Positions 1 through 9,660 of a DNA stretch of 64,000 bases are shown here, piece after piece; within the stretch, counting starts at the first letter, position 1; each line of letters begins with the position of its first letter. Source of the DNA: Clostridium sp. (GTDB lineage: Bacteria; Bacillota; Clostridia; Lachnospirales; Lachnospiraceae); the NCBI GenBank assembly GCA_021770825.1, contig JAETQD010000008.1, positions 62,001-126,000 on the forward strand, read 5' to 3'. Position numbers and translations under genes: made by a program. The notes beneath the pieces are model-generated. The model searched no databases. It had not been told where the DNA came from and saw only the letters and a program-made list of their open reading frames with translations.

Positions 1-907
1 GAATTGCCACCGGATTTTCCGGGGAGCAGAGGGTATCGCCGATATGAATATCCGGGATACCGGAAATGGCCACAATGGAACCGATTTCCGCATTCTGAAC
101 CTCCACACGGTTTAAGCCGTCAAACTCATACAGCTTTCCGATTTTCACCTTTCTCTTCTTGTCGGGATCGTGATGGTTCACAATCACACATTCCTGATTG
201 GCCTTAACGGAACCGTTGTCGATCTTACCGATTCCGATTCTTCCCACATATTCGTTGTAGTCGATGGTGCTTATAAGAACCTGGGTATCGGCCTCGGGAT
301 CGCCCTCGGGCTCCGGGATATAGTCGATGATGGTCTCAAACAGCGGACTCATATCCACCTCCGGACCATCTAACTCCTTCTTTGCAAAGCCTGCCCTTGC
401 AGAAGCGAACACAAAGGGGCAGTCAAGCTGTTCATCGGATGCATCCAGATCCATGAAAAGCTCCAGGGTCTCATCGATCACATCGGCAGGTCTTGCCTCC
501 GGCCGGTCAATCTTATTGATACATACAATGACGCGAAGGTCCAGCTCCAGGGCTTTCTGAAGCACGAATTTCGTCTGGGGCATGGGTCCCTCAAAGGCGT
601 CCACCACCAGAATTACACCGTCCACCATCTTAAGGACACGCTCCACCTCGCCGCCAAAGTCTGCATGGCCTGGGGTGTCAATGATGTTGATTTTCACGCC
701 CTTATAAAAAACTGCCGTATTTTTAGATAAAATGGTAATTCCGCGTTCTCTCTCAATATCGTTGGAGTCCATGACACGCTCCACCACTTCCTGATTGGCA
801 CGGAATACGCCGCTCTGTCTTAAAAGCTGGTCCACCAGTGTGGTTTTGCCGTGGTCTACATGGGCAATGATTGCTACATTCCTGATATCCTCGCGTTTTA
901 TTTTCAT
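1..907 (-). CDS. typA: Ribosome-associated translational GTPase TypA/BipA, 5' part only
   Basis: The reading frame begins at ATG 907-905 and is still open at the left window edge, so about 302 N-terminal residues are visible. The start reads [21 protein letters not shown]1 is [10 protein letters not shown]3 is [11 protein letters not shown] and G4 is NKID, which together mark the EF-Tu/EF-G type translational GTPase fold. The G domain is followed by a domain-2 stretch with [10 protein letters not shown]. TypA/BipA acts on 70S ribosomes in stress and low-temperature growth. The sequence is closer to TypA than to LepA or EF-G (the EREGITI-type switch region is ERERGITI here). The C-terminal half lies outside the window. 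A good promoter sits upstream at 953-981. Confidence 0.93.
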   Translation of the reverse strand, partial: MKIKREDIRNVAIIAHVDHGKTTLVDQLLRQSGVFRANQEVVERVMDSNDIERERGITILSKNTAVFYKGVKINIIDTPGHADFGGEVERVLKMVDGVILVVDAFEGPMPQTKFVLQKALELDLRVIVCINKIDRPEARPADVIDETLELFMDLDASDEQLDCPFVFASARAGFAKKELDGPEVDMSPLFETIIDYIPEPEGDPEADTQVLISTIDYNEYVGRIGIGKIDNGSVKANQECVIVNHHDPDKKRKVKIGKLYEFDGLNRVEVQNAEIGSIVAISGIPDIHIGDTLCSPENPVAI

Positions 908-952
908 AAGAATCCTCTTTCCTTACGTTTAATTCCTTTTACTCGACACACG

Positions 953-981
953 ATTATAGCATTATGACTGGTAAATTGCAA
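953..981 (-). promoter_or_regulatory. Sigma-A-type promoter for typA
   Basis: On the minus strand TTGCAA (981-976) is followed after 17 bases by TATAAT (958-953). The TG of an extended -10 lies just upstream of it. This is about 45 bases upstream of the typA start and just downstream of the yigZ stop, so typA probably has its own transcription unit. Confidence 0.65.
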
Positions 982-988
982 TAAAAAC

Positions 989-1645
989 TTACTCGTGAAA
1001 CAAAATCACTTCCTTATTAAGGAGTCCGTACCAGATTTCATCGCCCTTTGTGATTTTGGCGCCGCCGTTGGTTCCCTCTGTGATCTTGTTTTCCAGGCTT
1101 TCATAAGCGCCCACCGGAACCAGAAGCTTAAACTCCACCTTGTCTGTGTAGATGGAATCCAGGGCCGTGATGCCCTCCTGACCAAGAATGTACTGGATTT
1201 TTCCAACTCCGGTGTAATCCGTCTGAACCGTCATCTGGAAGGCACGGTGTTTTTCCACCACCTGGCTGTTTAAAAGACCTTCCTTTACCGCACCGGAGTA
1301 AGCCCGCACAAGTCCGCCTGTACCAAGAAGCGTTCCGCCGAAATACCGGGTTACCACCACACAGAGATCATGGACATCCTCTCCCAGGAGCACGTCCAGC
1401 ATGGGACGTCCTGCGGTCTGGGCCGGCTCTCCGTCGTCGCTGCATCTGGTGAGCTCATGATTCTTTCCTATTGTAAAGGCAGAACAGTTGTGGGACGCGT
1501 CCCAGTATTTTTTCTTCATCTCCGCAATAAATAAAGAGGCCTCCGCCTCGGTTTTTACTGGTCTTACGGTTGCTATAAACCGCGATTTTTTTACCTCCGT
1601 CTCGGCTTCGCCGCCGCCGTACAGAATTTTGTAGCTGTCTGCCAT
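989..1645 (-). CDS. yigZ: YigZ / IMPACT family protein
   Basis: The 218-residue product has the usual length and composition of the YigZ (UPF0029/IMPACT) family. The diagnostic block SDDGEPAQTAGRPML is followed by VVVTRYFGGTLLGTGGLVRAY in the middle of the protein, and the N-terminal KKSRFIATV motif of the family is present. These proteins have an N-terminal IMPACT domain and a C-terminal EF-G-like (DUF1949) domain. Their exact role is unresolved, although the eukaryotic relative regulates translation through GCN1. An AAAGGAG-type ribosome site precedes ATG 1645. The gene is transcribed divergently from the PBP gene and lies head-to-tail with typA. Confidence 0.9.
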   Translation of the reverse strand: MADSYKILYGGGEAETEVKKSRFIATVRPVKTEAEASLFIAEMKKKYWDASHNCSAFTIGKNHELTRCSDDGEPAQTAGRPMLDVLLGEDVHDLCVVVTRYFGGTLLGTGGLVRAYSGAVKEGLLNSQVVEKHRAFQMTVQTDYTGVGKIQYILGQEGITALDSIYTDKVEFKLLVPVGAYESLENKITEGTNGGAKITKGDEIWYGLLNKEVILFHE

Positions 1646-1784
1646 TTTCCCGCTCGCTCCTTTCCTGGAATGAAATCTTTATATTTATATCCATATCTTT
1701 TAAAAAACGTAATTTTTTCTTCATATTTCCCCACTTTGTTGTCAAAAATATCATAATACAAACCAAACTTTTCCACAATAGGTA

Positions 1785-1813
1785 TTTATTATTCTTTCAA
1801 ACTTTGATATAAT
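1785..1813 (+). promoter_or_regulatory. Extended -10 promoter for the PBP gene
   Basis: TATAAT at 1808-1813 is preceded by TGA at 1805-1807, giving an extended -10 element. The matching -35 position (TTTATT, 1785-1790) is weak. The element lies 59 bases before the PBP start codon, in the divergent yigZ/PBP intergenic region. Confidence 0.6.
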
Positions 1814-1871
1814 GTTTCCGTTGGAGTGCGCCGTTTTGGCGGCATTCCCGCATAAAAAGGAGGCTTCCTGA

Positions 1872-4544
1872 ATGAATTATGGAAAACGTGAAGTAACCCG
1901 GAAGCTTAGAAAGACCAGTTCCAAAGCAGAAAAAATTGCATCCAAGATGATTCTTCTATTTGCAAAGATCGCCCTGGTTTTATGTTCCTTCTGCCTGGTT
2001 CTGGCTGTCAGTCTGGGTTATGGAGTATTCAAAGGGGTCATCGACTCTGCTCCCGAGATCGACGTGGCCAGCATTGAGCCCAGCGGCTTTGCGACCATGG
2101 TATACGACAGTAAGGGAAATCTTACGGAAACCCTTGTAAAATCCGGAGCCAACCGTCTGGAGGCAACGTATGAAGAGCTGCCCCAGTGCCTCATTGACGC
2201 ATTCGTCGCCATTGAGGATGCCAGATTCTGGACCCATAAGGGTGTGGATATCCGCTCCATGATGCGTGCGGCTGTGGGTGTCCTGACCGGAGATTCCAGC
2301 GCCGGAGGCGGCAGTACCCTGACCCAGCAGTTAATTAAAAACAATGTGTTTGCCGGAGGAAATGAGGATACCTTCGGGGAAAAGCTGGAGCGTAAAATCC
2401 AGGAGCAGTACCTGGCCATCCAGCTTGAAAAAACCATGGATAAAAAAATTATCCTGAAAAACTACCTGAACACAATCAATCTCGGCAACAATACCCTGGG
2501 TGTCAAGGCCGCCGCCAAGCGGTACTTTGACAAGGATGTTTCCGAGCTGACACTCTCAGAGGCAACGGTGATCGCAGGAATCACCCAGAACCCCTCCAAG
2601 TACAATCCTCTTTCAGAGAAAGGCCGTATCAACAACGAAGAAAAGCGGCGCGTCATTCTTCAGTATATGTATGAACAGGGCAAGATCGAAAAGAAAGATC
2701 AGGAAGAGGCTCTGGCAGATGATGTATACTCCAGAATCCAGAACGTGGATCTGGTGACCAAGGAAAGCCAGAATCCCTACTCCTACTTTACGGACGAGCT
2801 GACCGAACAGGTAATCACGGCCCTTCAGGAAAAGAAAGGCTATACGCTGACACAGGCTTCCAACCTGCTTTACTCCGGCGGCCTGTCTATCTTCACCACC
2901 CAGGACCCGGATCTCCAGGCCATTGTGGATGAGGAGGTCAACAATCCTGCCAACTACGATGTGGTGTACTATTCTGTGGATTACAGGCTGTCCGTCCAGC
3001 ACGAGGATGGGACCACCACCAACTACTCCACAGAAAGCATGAAGAGCTATTTCAAGAATGATCTTGGAAAATCATCCTATAACGGCCTGTTCAATTCCAG
3101 GGAAGAAGCCACCGAAGCCATCGAAACCTATAAAACCGCCATGGTAAAAGAGGACGATACGGTTCTCGGGGAATCCATCCACTATATTTTACAGCCGCAG
3201 ATTTCCTTTGTGCTCATGGACCATACCACCGGCTACGTGAAAGCCTTAAGCGGCGGCCGCGGTACCAAGGAAGTGAGCCTTTCCTTAAATCGTGCCACAA
3301 ACACCTTAAGACAGCCCGGCTCCACCTTCAAGGTCATCACCGCTTTCGCGCCTGCCCTTGACACCTGCGGAGCCACCTTAAGCACCGTCTATTACGATGC
3401 ACCCTTTACAGTAGGTTCCAAGACCTTCCGGAACTGGTATTCCAATAAGGGCTATCTCGGTTACAGCACCATCCGCGATGGTATCGTTTACTCCATGAAT
3501 ATCGTTGCCGTGCGGTGCATGATGGAAACCGTAAGTCCGCAGCTTGGCGTAGAATATGCAAGAAACTTCGGAATCACGTCCCTGACAGAATCCGATTACA
3601 ACGCGGCCACTGCCCTGGGCGGCATCACCAAAGGCGTTTCCAATCTGGAGCTGACAGCCGCCTATGCCACCATCGCCAACGGCGGCATTTACACCAAGCC
3701 CGTGTTCTTTACAAAGATTTTAGACCATAACGGAAAGGTTCTTCTGGAAAGTGAGCCGGAAACCAAGCGGGTATTAAAGGACTCCACTGCTTTCCTTTTA
3801 ACGGACGCCTTATCCCAGTCCATGGAAAGCAGCCGCATGTACGCTTCGGCCGGAGTCAACTTGAATTCCACCAGCGCCTCGGCCAATATCCCCGGCATGT
3901 CCAACGCCGGTAAGTCCGGAACCACCACCAGCAACAATGACATCTGGTTTGTAGGCTTTACGCCTTACTACACAGCCGGAATCTGGTCCGGATGTGATGA
4001 CAACCAGAAAATTTCCGCTATCGGAAGCAGCACTTCCTACCACAAAATCATCTGGAGGAAGATCATGGCCAGAACCCATGAGGGACTGGCCGATACAGGC
4101 TTTGAAGTTCCTTCCTCCGTTGAACGGGCCACGGTATGCCGGAAATCCGGTATGCTGCCAAGCCCCGGCGTCTGTGAGGCAGACCCCAGAGGAAGCGCCG
4201 TTTATACGGAATACTTTGCAAAAGGAACCGTTCCCACGGAGGTGTGTGACCATCATGTGAAATCCATCGTCTGTGCGGAATCCGGCGGCGTTCCCACCGA
4301 GTACTGCCCGGAGGAATCCAAGGTTTCCAGAACCTTCATGGTAATTCCTGAGGGTGAAACCGGAGAAACGGATGATACCCATTACCGGATGCCTGGTACC
4401 TGTACGGTACACACCCAGGCTGCTGTGGTGATTCCGGAAGACGATATCAACGAAAACTCAGAGACTCCGGAAACAACGGCTCCCTTCATCCCCAGCTCCC
4501 CGTTGGAGGATATTTACATTCCAAAGGGTCCGGGATATCAGTAA
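1872..4544 (+). CDS. Class A penicillin-binding protein 1A (transglycosylase/transpeptidase)
   Basis: The 890-residue bifunctional peptidoglycan synthase polymerises lipid II and cross-links stem peptides outside the membrane. A basic N-terminus is followed by one membrane anchor at about residues 28-50. The GT51 transglycosylase domain shows EDARFWTHKGVD near residue 114, with the catalytic Glu, and GGGSTLTQQLIKN. The transpeptidase domain shows SxxK as GSTFK near residue 485, SMN near 541 and KSGTT near 680. After about residue 755 there is a tail with six Cys residues and a Pro/Thr-rich end, an unusual extension. AAAAAGGAGG lies 8 bases before the ATG. The gene stands alone between a promoter and a terminator, so the precise paralogue name (ponA or pbpF type) cannot be fixed from sequence. 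Confidence 0.93.
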   Translation: MNYGKREVTRKLRKTSSKAEKIASKMILLFAKIALVLCSFCLVLAVSLGYGVFKGVIDSAPEIDVASIEPSGFATMVYDSKGNLTETLVKSGANRLEATYEELPQCLIDAFVAIEDARFWTHKGVDIRSMMRAAVGVLTGDSSAGGGSTLTQQLIKNNVFAGGNEDTFGEKLERKIQEQYLAIQLEKTMDKKIILKNYLNTINLGNNTLGVKAAAKRYFDKDVSELTLSEATVIAGITQNPSKYNPLSEKGRINNEEKRRVILQYMYEQGKIEKKDQEEALADDVYSRIQNVDLVTKESQNPYSYFTDELTEQVITALQEKKGYTLTQASNLLYSGGLSIFTTQDPDLQAIVDEEVNNPANYDVVYYSVDYRLSVQHEDGTTTNYSTESMKSYFKNDLGKSSYNGLFNSREEATEAIETYKTAMVKEDDTVLGESIHYILQPQISFVLMDHTTGYVKALSGGRGTKEVSLSLNRATNTLRQPGSTFKVITAFAPALDTCGATLSTVYYDAPFTVGSKTFRNWYSNKGYLGYSTIRDGIVYSMNIVAVRCMMETVSPQLGVEYARNFGITSLTESDYNAATALGGITKGVSNLELTAAYATIANGGIYTKPVFFTKILDHNGKVLLESEPETKRVLKDSTAFLLTDALSQSMESSRMYASAGVNLNSTSASANIPGMSNAGKSGTTTSNNDIWFVGFTPYYTAGIWSGCDDNQKISAIGSSTSYHKIIWRKIMARTHEGLADTGFEVPSSVERATVCRKSGMLPSPGVCEADPRGSAVYTEYFAKGTVPTEVCDHHVKSIVCAESGGVPTEYCPEESKVSRTFMVIPEGETGETDDTHYRMPGTCTVHTQAAVVIPEDDINENSETPETTAPFIPSSPLEDIYIPKGPGYQ

Positions 4545-4545
4545 G

Positions 4546-4600
4546 TGAAAAAGGCCATGACCTGAAACACTGTGAGGTGTTCGGTCATGGCCCTTTTTAG
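4546..4600. terminator. Bidirectional terminator between convergent PBP and spoVAE genes
   Basis: GGCCATGACC (4553-4562) pairs perfectly with GGTCATGGCC (4583-4592). It is flanked by an A-run on the left and TTTTT on the right, so it can end transcription from both sides. It overlaps the last codon of spoVAE. Confidence 0.85.
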
Positions 4601-4962
4601 TTTTTCATCTTGGGCTTAAAAATGATAGAACCCAGATATCCGAAAATCAACGCTCCGGAAATTCCCACAGCGCTGGCTGTAAAACCGCCCTTAAACATAC
4701 CAAGGATTCCGTCCTCTGCCATGGCTTTGGAGATTCCCTTCCACAGGGTGTTTCCAAATCCCGAAAGAGGGACCGTTGCCCCGGCTCCGGCCCAGTTGGC
4801 AAAGGGCTCATAAATCCCCAGAAATCCCAGGATGGAGCCGCTGACCACCAAAAGCACCATCACACGCCCCGGCATCAGCTTGGTTTTATCCAGGAGAAGC
4901 TGTACAAACATACAGATCAGCCCTCCCACCAGAAATGCTTTTACATATTCCATATCGTTCAC
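4597..4962 (-). CDS. spoVAE: Stage V sporulation protein AE (SpoVAEb type)
   Basis: The 121-residue hydrophobic protein has three to four membrane segments and the family block GAGATVPLSGFGNTL in the middle, similar to the GAGALVPITGFANS block of SpoVAC in this window. SpoVA proteins form the inner-membrane channel that moves dipicolinic acid into the forespore and releases it at germination. The start overlaps the end of spoVAD by 4 bases (ATGA), which indicates translational coupling. It is the last gene of the split spoVA cluster and ends in a bidirectional terminator. Confidence 0.9.
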   Translation of the reverse strand: MNDMEYVKAFLVGGLICMFVQLLLDKTKLMPGRVMVLLVVSGSILGFLGIYEPFANWAGAGATVPLSGFGNTLWKGISKAMAEDGILGMFKGGFTASAVGISGALIFGYLGSIIFKPKMKN

Positions 4963-6029
4963 TGCCTTTCCGATGCTGATTCTTTTGCATCTGCATGTTC
5001 TAATATTACTCCATGTGCGATTCCGGGCACACTCTTTCCTTCATTATAGCTGACTGTGGAAAGCAGCGCTCCTGTGGGCATAAAAAGCACCCGCTTCCAA
5101 ATCCCGTCTCTGATTTTAGGAAGAATATATCCACAGAGCACAGAGGCCGAACAGCCGCATCCGCTGCCTCCGGCATGGGTATCCTGAGTCATTTCATCAA
5201 AGATTTCGATTCCGCAGTCCATATACCGGCTTTCAATGTCATACCCTGCCCGGTACAGATAGTCTAAAAGCAACCGCTTCCCCACCTGCCCCAGGTCCCC
5301 GGTAATAATCTTATCATAATAGGCCTCATTCACATCCAGATCCCGGAAGTTGGTGACAATGGTATCTAATGCAGCCATGGCCATGGCGGCTCCCATATTC
5401 ATGGAGTCCTTAAACTGCATGTCTACAATTTTTCCCGTCGTCATTCCCGCCACCTTCGCCAGGGGCCTTTTTCCTGTTCCCGCATCTTTTCCATCGTTCT
5501 TCGATAAAATAACCGCCCCGCATCCGGTAACCGTCCAGGTGGCCGAATAGGGCCTCTGGTTGCCATATTCTAACGGGTACCGGAACTGCTTTTCCGCCGA
5601 GGCAAAATGGCTGGATGCAGTGACAAGCACATGGTCTGCAAAACCGCCGTCCACGGTCATGGCCCCCAGTCCCATGGCCTCGCCCATGGTGGAACAGGCA
5701 CCGTAAATCCCAAACATGGGAAACTCCAGATCCATACTGCCGAAGGACGTGGCAATGAGCTGTGCCAGCAGGTCACCGCCGAAATAATAGCGGATGTCCT
5801 CCTTGTTCAGCCCGCTCTTTTCAATGGCCAGCTTTGCCGCCCTGGTCTGAAGCTCACTCTCCGCCTCCTCCCAGTTTTTCTTTCCCAGCATGGAATCCAT
5901 CTCAATCTTGTCAAAATACTGGCCCAGAGGCCCCTCGCCCTCCTTTTTTCCCACCACAGAGGCGGCGGAGAGGACGAGAGGTGGATTTTTAAACCGGACG
6001 CTGGCTTTCCCTGCCTGTTTTTCTTCCAT
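4959..6029 (-). CDS. spoVAD: Stage V sporulation protein AD
   Basis: The thiolase-fold SpoVAD protein binds dipicolinic acid in the spore channel complex. The open frame continues upstream to 6158, but the ATG at 6029 is preceded by GGAGGTG at 8 bases. It gives a 356-residue protein starting MEEKQAGKAS, close to the usual SpoVAD length of about 340. Family hallmarks include GIYGACSTMGEAMGL, the SSHFASAEKQFRYPLEYG block and HAGGSGCGCSA near the C-terminus. spoVAE follows with a 4-base overlap. In most Clostridia spoVAC lies immediately upstream; here spoVAC is 3.6 kb away and ends in its own terminator, so this gene needs a separate promoter, which I could not assign with confidence. Confidence 0.94.
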   Translation of the reverse strand: MEEKQAGKASVRFKNPPLVLSAASVVGKKEGEGPLGQYFDKIEMDSMLGKKNWEEAESELQTRAAKLAIEKSGLNKEDIRYYFGGDLLAQLIATSFGSMDLEFPMFGIYGACSTMGEAMGLGAMTVDGGFADHVLVTASSHFASAEKQFRYPLEYGNQRPYSATWTVTGCGAVILSKNDGKDAGTGKRPLAKVAGMTTGKIVDMQFKDSMNMGAAMAMAALDTIVTNFRDLDVNEAYYDKIITGDLGQVGKRLLLDYLYRAGYDIESRYMDCGIEIFDEMTQDTHAGGSGCGCSASVLCGYILPKIRDGIWKRVLFMPTGALLSTVSYNEGKSVPGIAHGVILEHADAKESASERQ

Positions 6030-6129
6030 CAAAAAGGCACCTCCATACATTTTAGTATTACTTTGTCCAGTTTTTTGTTTTCTATACCTGGGTATTCCAG
6101 TGCTTATGATTCCGGGGGAATTTCTTAAT

Positions 6130-6172
6130 ATTACAAAAATTAACCGCCGGCATTCCATAATCCGACGGCCAA
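6130..6172 (-). terminator. Terminator after the histidine kinase pseudogene
   Basis: On the minus strand GCCGTCGG pairs with CCGGCGG (6169-6144, one G-T pair) around an 11-base loop and is followed by TTAATTTTT. It separates the inserted kinase gene from spoVAD. Confidence 0.65.
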
Positions 6173-6190
6173 TTTATCATTCATTTGTGA

Positions 6191-8746
6191 TTATTTTGTA
6201 AAATACCGCTCCAGCAGGCGTGACACCTCTTTGATATCTATGGGCTTTGCCACATGGGCATTCATGCCATGCATAAGGCACTCCTGGATATCTTCCGAAA
6301 AAGCATCCGCCGTCATGGCAATGATGGGAAGCGCAGCATCCGCCCGCTCCGATGCCCGAATGGCATCGGCGGCCTCATACCCTGTCATCTCCGGCATCCG
6401 AATGTCCATGAAAATGGCATCATAGAATCCCACCGGGGACTGAAGAAATTTGTCCACACAAATTTTGCCGTTTTCGGCCCAATCAAGCTCCAGTCCCAGC
6501 TCACCGAGCAGTGCCTCTGCCACCTCCCAGTTCAGCTCATTATCTTCAGCCAACAGAATCCGCCTGCCGGCAAAATCTATATTGCTCTCCTCCAGCCCCG
6601 GCACTCTGTCAGAAATTTCCACATACGACTTTAAGCCATAAAACAGAGTAGAACGGAACAATGGTTTAGAGATAAAACCGCTGACACCGGCCGCCCGGGC
6701 GTCCTCCTCAATCTCACTCCAGTCATAAGCAGAAATCAGCAGGATGGGAATATCCTCTCCGAAACGCTGCCGAATCTCGCGGGCCGTCTCAATCCCATCC
6801 ATTCCCGGCAGCTTCCAATCCAGCAGAATGACGTGGTAATCGTCCCGCTTTTCGTGGCGGCGGCTGACCATACCGATAGCCGTCTCCCCGTCCAGGGCCC
6901 ACTCCGCTTTGACACCGATGGAAGTCAGGGACTGGACCGTGCTCTCACAAAGCTGCCTGTCATCATCCACTACCAGCATATTCCAATCCGGCAGGATCAT
7001 ATCCTCTTCCAGAATCTCTGCCTTTTCCATATCCAGAACAACGGAAAACTCAGTTCCCTTTCCCGGCTCACTTTCCACCTGAATGGTGCCCCCCATGGCA
7101 TCCACAATATACTTGGTGATCGCCATTCCCAGTCCGGTGCCCTCGGTTCTCTGCACCCGGGTGCGATCCTCGCGGGCAAAGGATTCAAATACTTTCTCCT
7201 TGAATTCCGCTGACATTCCGATTCCTGTATCTCTCACCTGCAGGCGGAGCCGGATGTAATCCTCTCCCTTGGGGGAAGACTCCTCGTACAGCGCCATCTC
7301 AATACTTCCTTCCTCGGGAGTAAACTTGATGGCATTGGACAGCAGGTTTAAAAGCACCTGATTCAGACGCAGGCTGTCACAGCACACATTTTCTATACTG
7401 ATATCGTGGATGAATACGTCAAACTTTTGTTTCTTTGCTTTGACCTGGGGCTGCACAATGCAAACAACGCTGTCAATAATCTCACGCAGAGACACCTGGT
7501 CCTTGTTCAGTGTCATCTTTCCGCTCTCGATCTTGGACATATCCAGCACATCGTTAATGAGCCCCAGAAGATGCCTGCTGGACAGGGTAATCTTTTTCAG
7601 ACAATCCTGTACCTGCTGTGTATTGCCGATATTGGCAGTAGCGATGGCAGTCATGCCCACGATAGCATTCATTGGGGTTCTGATATCATGGCTCATGTTG
7701 GAGAGGAATTCGCTCTTGGAGCGGCTGGCATATTCCGCCACTTTCCTGGCCTTTTCAAGCTCCCCAACCTGATCTTCCATCATTTTAAAATACCGTACAA
7801 ATACCAGCAGCGGGGCAGCCAGTATGAGAAGGCAGCTCCCAAGCGACAGGGATATCCATTGGCTGGTAAAGCTGGTGACGGTGCTGTCCAGCATATCATG
7901 GGAAATAAAGTTGAGCAGATACCACTCAGAATAGGGCAGACTGCTGCAATACAGGTACCGGCGGCTTCCTTGGATCACAAATTCACTGCAATAGTCCTCA
8001 TTCGCCGCCATGGCTTCCTGCAGTTCTTTAATATACTGTTCCGGTGTCTTCCCTCCTATACTCTCATAAAGGGAGCGCACCCGTTCAAAATAACTGTCAC
8101 GGTAAGCATCAGAGTTTCGGATCACGAAGCTGCCATCCTGCCGGATTACAAAGGAATATGCCATATCGCTGCTTTCATCCAGAGCCAGAAGATCGCTGAT
8201 ATACTCCACAGGGAATGCTGCAACCAAAGCCACACTTTTGTTTCCGTCTTCCATAAAATAGGACGCCGGGACACCCATCAGAATGACCCGATTTCCGCTT
8301 TGATCAGAGCCTGCCGACACCTTTTCCTCACCCTCACACAGGGAATTCAAAAAAGGGCCCGGATTCAGGGATGCCACCGGTTCGCCGTAAATCATATCTG
8401 CCGTCCCATCCTCGCCAATGAATCCCAGTTATTCAAAGTTTCTGGCCTGGGCGCTCCAGGTCAATTGATTCCTCGTTTTCTCTGCTTCCTGGGCATTTCC
8501 CTCTGGAATCATCTCCACAAGAGCCTCCACCTGATCCAGACGCAGCCCGATGGTGGTCTCAAAATGAAGCGAAATCTGCTCACTCATACTGGACATGTAC
8601 ATCTGAGCGACTTCGTCCAGTGTCTTAATACTTTTCCGATTCATGTAAACTGCTAAAAATGTAAAAATGCAGATACATAAAACGGATATGCAAAGACCGC
8701 TGAACACCAAAAACCGCATTGTTTCATTTTTTCTCTTCTGTTCCAT
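6191..8746 (-). pseudogene. Hybrid sensor histidine kinase with two receiver domains, interrupted by an in-frame TAA
   Basis: A single reading frame of 852 codons is broken only by TAA at 8431-8429 (codon 106). Both sides stay in the same frame: ARNFE before the stop and LGFIGEDGTADMIYG after it. The intact product would have a membrane segment at about residues 12-32, an extracytoplasmic sensor region, a second membrane segment near 300-320, HisKA with NMSHDIRTPMNA (His near 352) and HATPase with TGIGMS and GTGLGMAI. REC1 follows with DWKLPGMDG (Asp near 641) and REC2 with MDIRMPEMTG (Asp near 779). Without readthrough only a 105-residue membrane peptide, or a kinase restarted at 8395, could be made. 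It has its own promoter and terminator and sits between spoVAC and spoVAD. A sequencing error or strain-specific nonsense change cannot be separated from the sequence alone. Confidence 0.85.
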
Positions 8747-8845
8747 TTGACCATCACCCCTGTATCGTTTTCGCAGCGGAAATCCTCGATCGCCAGCAGT
8801 CTTCTTCGCCAGTCCCTGTAAACTCTGCCCTGATTCATAATATAT

Positions 8846-8874
8846 ATTTTAACATGCAAAAGTTGATGAAGCAA
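8846..8874 (-). promoter_or_regulatory. Promoter for the histidine kinase gene
   Basis: On the minus strand TTGCTT (8874-8869), a 17-base spacer and TAAAAT (8851-8846) form a plausible sigma-A promoter about 100 bases upstream of the kinase start. The inserted gene therefore carries its own promoter within the split sporulation locus. Confidence 0.5.
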
Positions 8875-8987
8875 GTTGTATCCTTTAGCATTCTTCTATG
8901 AAATATATCCTGAAACTGCAGACAGGGCAGCGAAACGCTTTCCGTTCCATTGCCCTGTTCCAAACTTCCATAACCATATTAAAGATC

Positions 8988-9530
8988 TTATATCCCGCGC
9001 CGGACACCTGGACTTCCGAGTGTGTCAATATAGGGGCAAAAAATCACTTTATAAATATCTTGCTCTTCGATCTGAGGTATATATAGCAATTCCTGCAATT
9101 TTCTCTGTAACGCACTTTTATCAGGTAATTGCAACTGATACTGAGCAACCATCATTGGTGGCATTGTTCGGCTCATAGCATATTCTTCTACTTCATCATT
9201 TTTAGAAGCGCATAATAAAAGCCCAACACTAGGGTTCTCATTTTCTTTTTTACCTGTCAATCTAGCGCTTCAAGGTAAAAGTCCAATTTTGAAATATATT
9301 CCGGCTTAAATTTTCCAACCTTTAATTCGATTGCTAACAGACACTGTAATCCTCTATGATAAAAGAGCAGATCAATCTGGAAATCGCCTCTCCCCTACTT
9401 GCACTTTATATTCCACATCTATATAGGTAAATCCTTACCCAATTCCAGAATAAAATCCCGCATATTTCTAATTAACGCTTTTCTCAAGTTTGCACCAATG
9501 GTGCGAGATTTAGCATCACCAATCTAACTC
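8988..9530 (-). pseudogene. Remnant of a PDDEXK nuclease domain protein (YhcG/DUF1016 type)
   Basis: Three reading frames on the minus strand carry consecutive pieces of one protein. They are LRKALIRNMRDFILELGK (about 9495-9430), DVEYKVQVGE then GDFQIDLLFYHRGLQCLLAIELKVG (about 9420-9300), and NENPSVGLLLCASKND to YQLQLP (9260-8988). The D..ExK nuclease core (DLLFYHRGLQCLLAIELK) is recognisable and matches the C-terminal part of DUF1016/YhcG proteins. At least three frameshifts and an in-frame TAG separate the pieces, and the N-terminal half is missing. No functional product is expected. The family often accompanies restriction systems and mobile islands, which suggests this interval was acquired. 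Confidence 0.75.
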
Positions 9531-9596
9531 TGTATTTATATCAAAACCGCACAAAAAATCCTAGCAGTAGTTTTGAAGCCCGATATATATTTTATG

Positions 9597-9645
9597 CAAA
9601 AAATCAGGCAGTAAACAACATAGAAAATTTACCGCCTGATTTTTA
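9597..9645. terminator. Terminator directly after spoVAC
   Basis: AAAAATCAGGCAGTAAA (9599-9615) pairs with TTTACCGCCTGATTTTT (9628-9644) with one mismatch, with T-runs on both strands. It lies 16 bases beyond the spoVAC stop and ends the spoIIA-spoVAABC transcript before the inserted region. Confidence 0.8.
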
Positions 9646-9660
9646 ACTTCTGGAACTACA

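Noticed and set aside
6030-6130. Possible forespore (SigG) promoter before spoVAD, with TAATACTA near 6056-6063 on the minus strand
   Set aside because: The only -35-like element is about 23 bases away, too far for the SigF/SigG consensus spacing, so I did not annotate it.
7406-8656. 416-codon plus-strand open frame opposite the histidine kinase
   Set aside because: It is antisense to a kinase frame with full HisKA, HATPase and REC motifs; the plus-strand translation shows no domain and no ribosome site.
6030-9660. Insertion sequence or integrative element
   Set aside because: No transposase, integrase, terminal inverted repeats or obvious target duplication was seen around the inserted interval.
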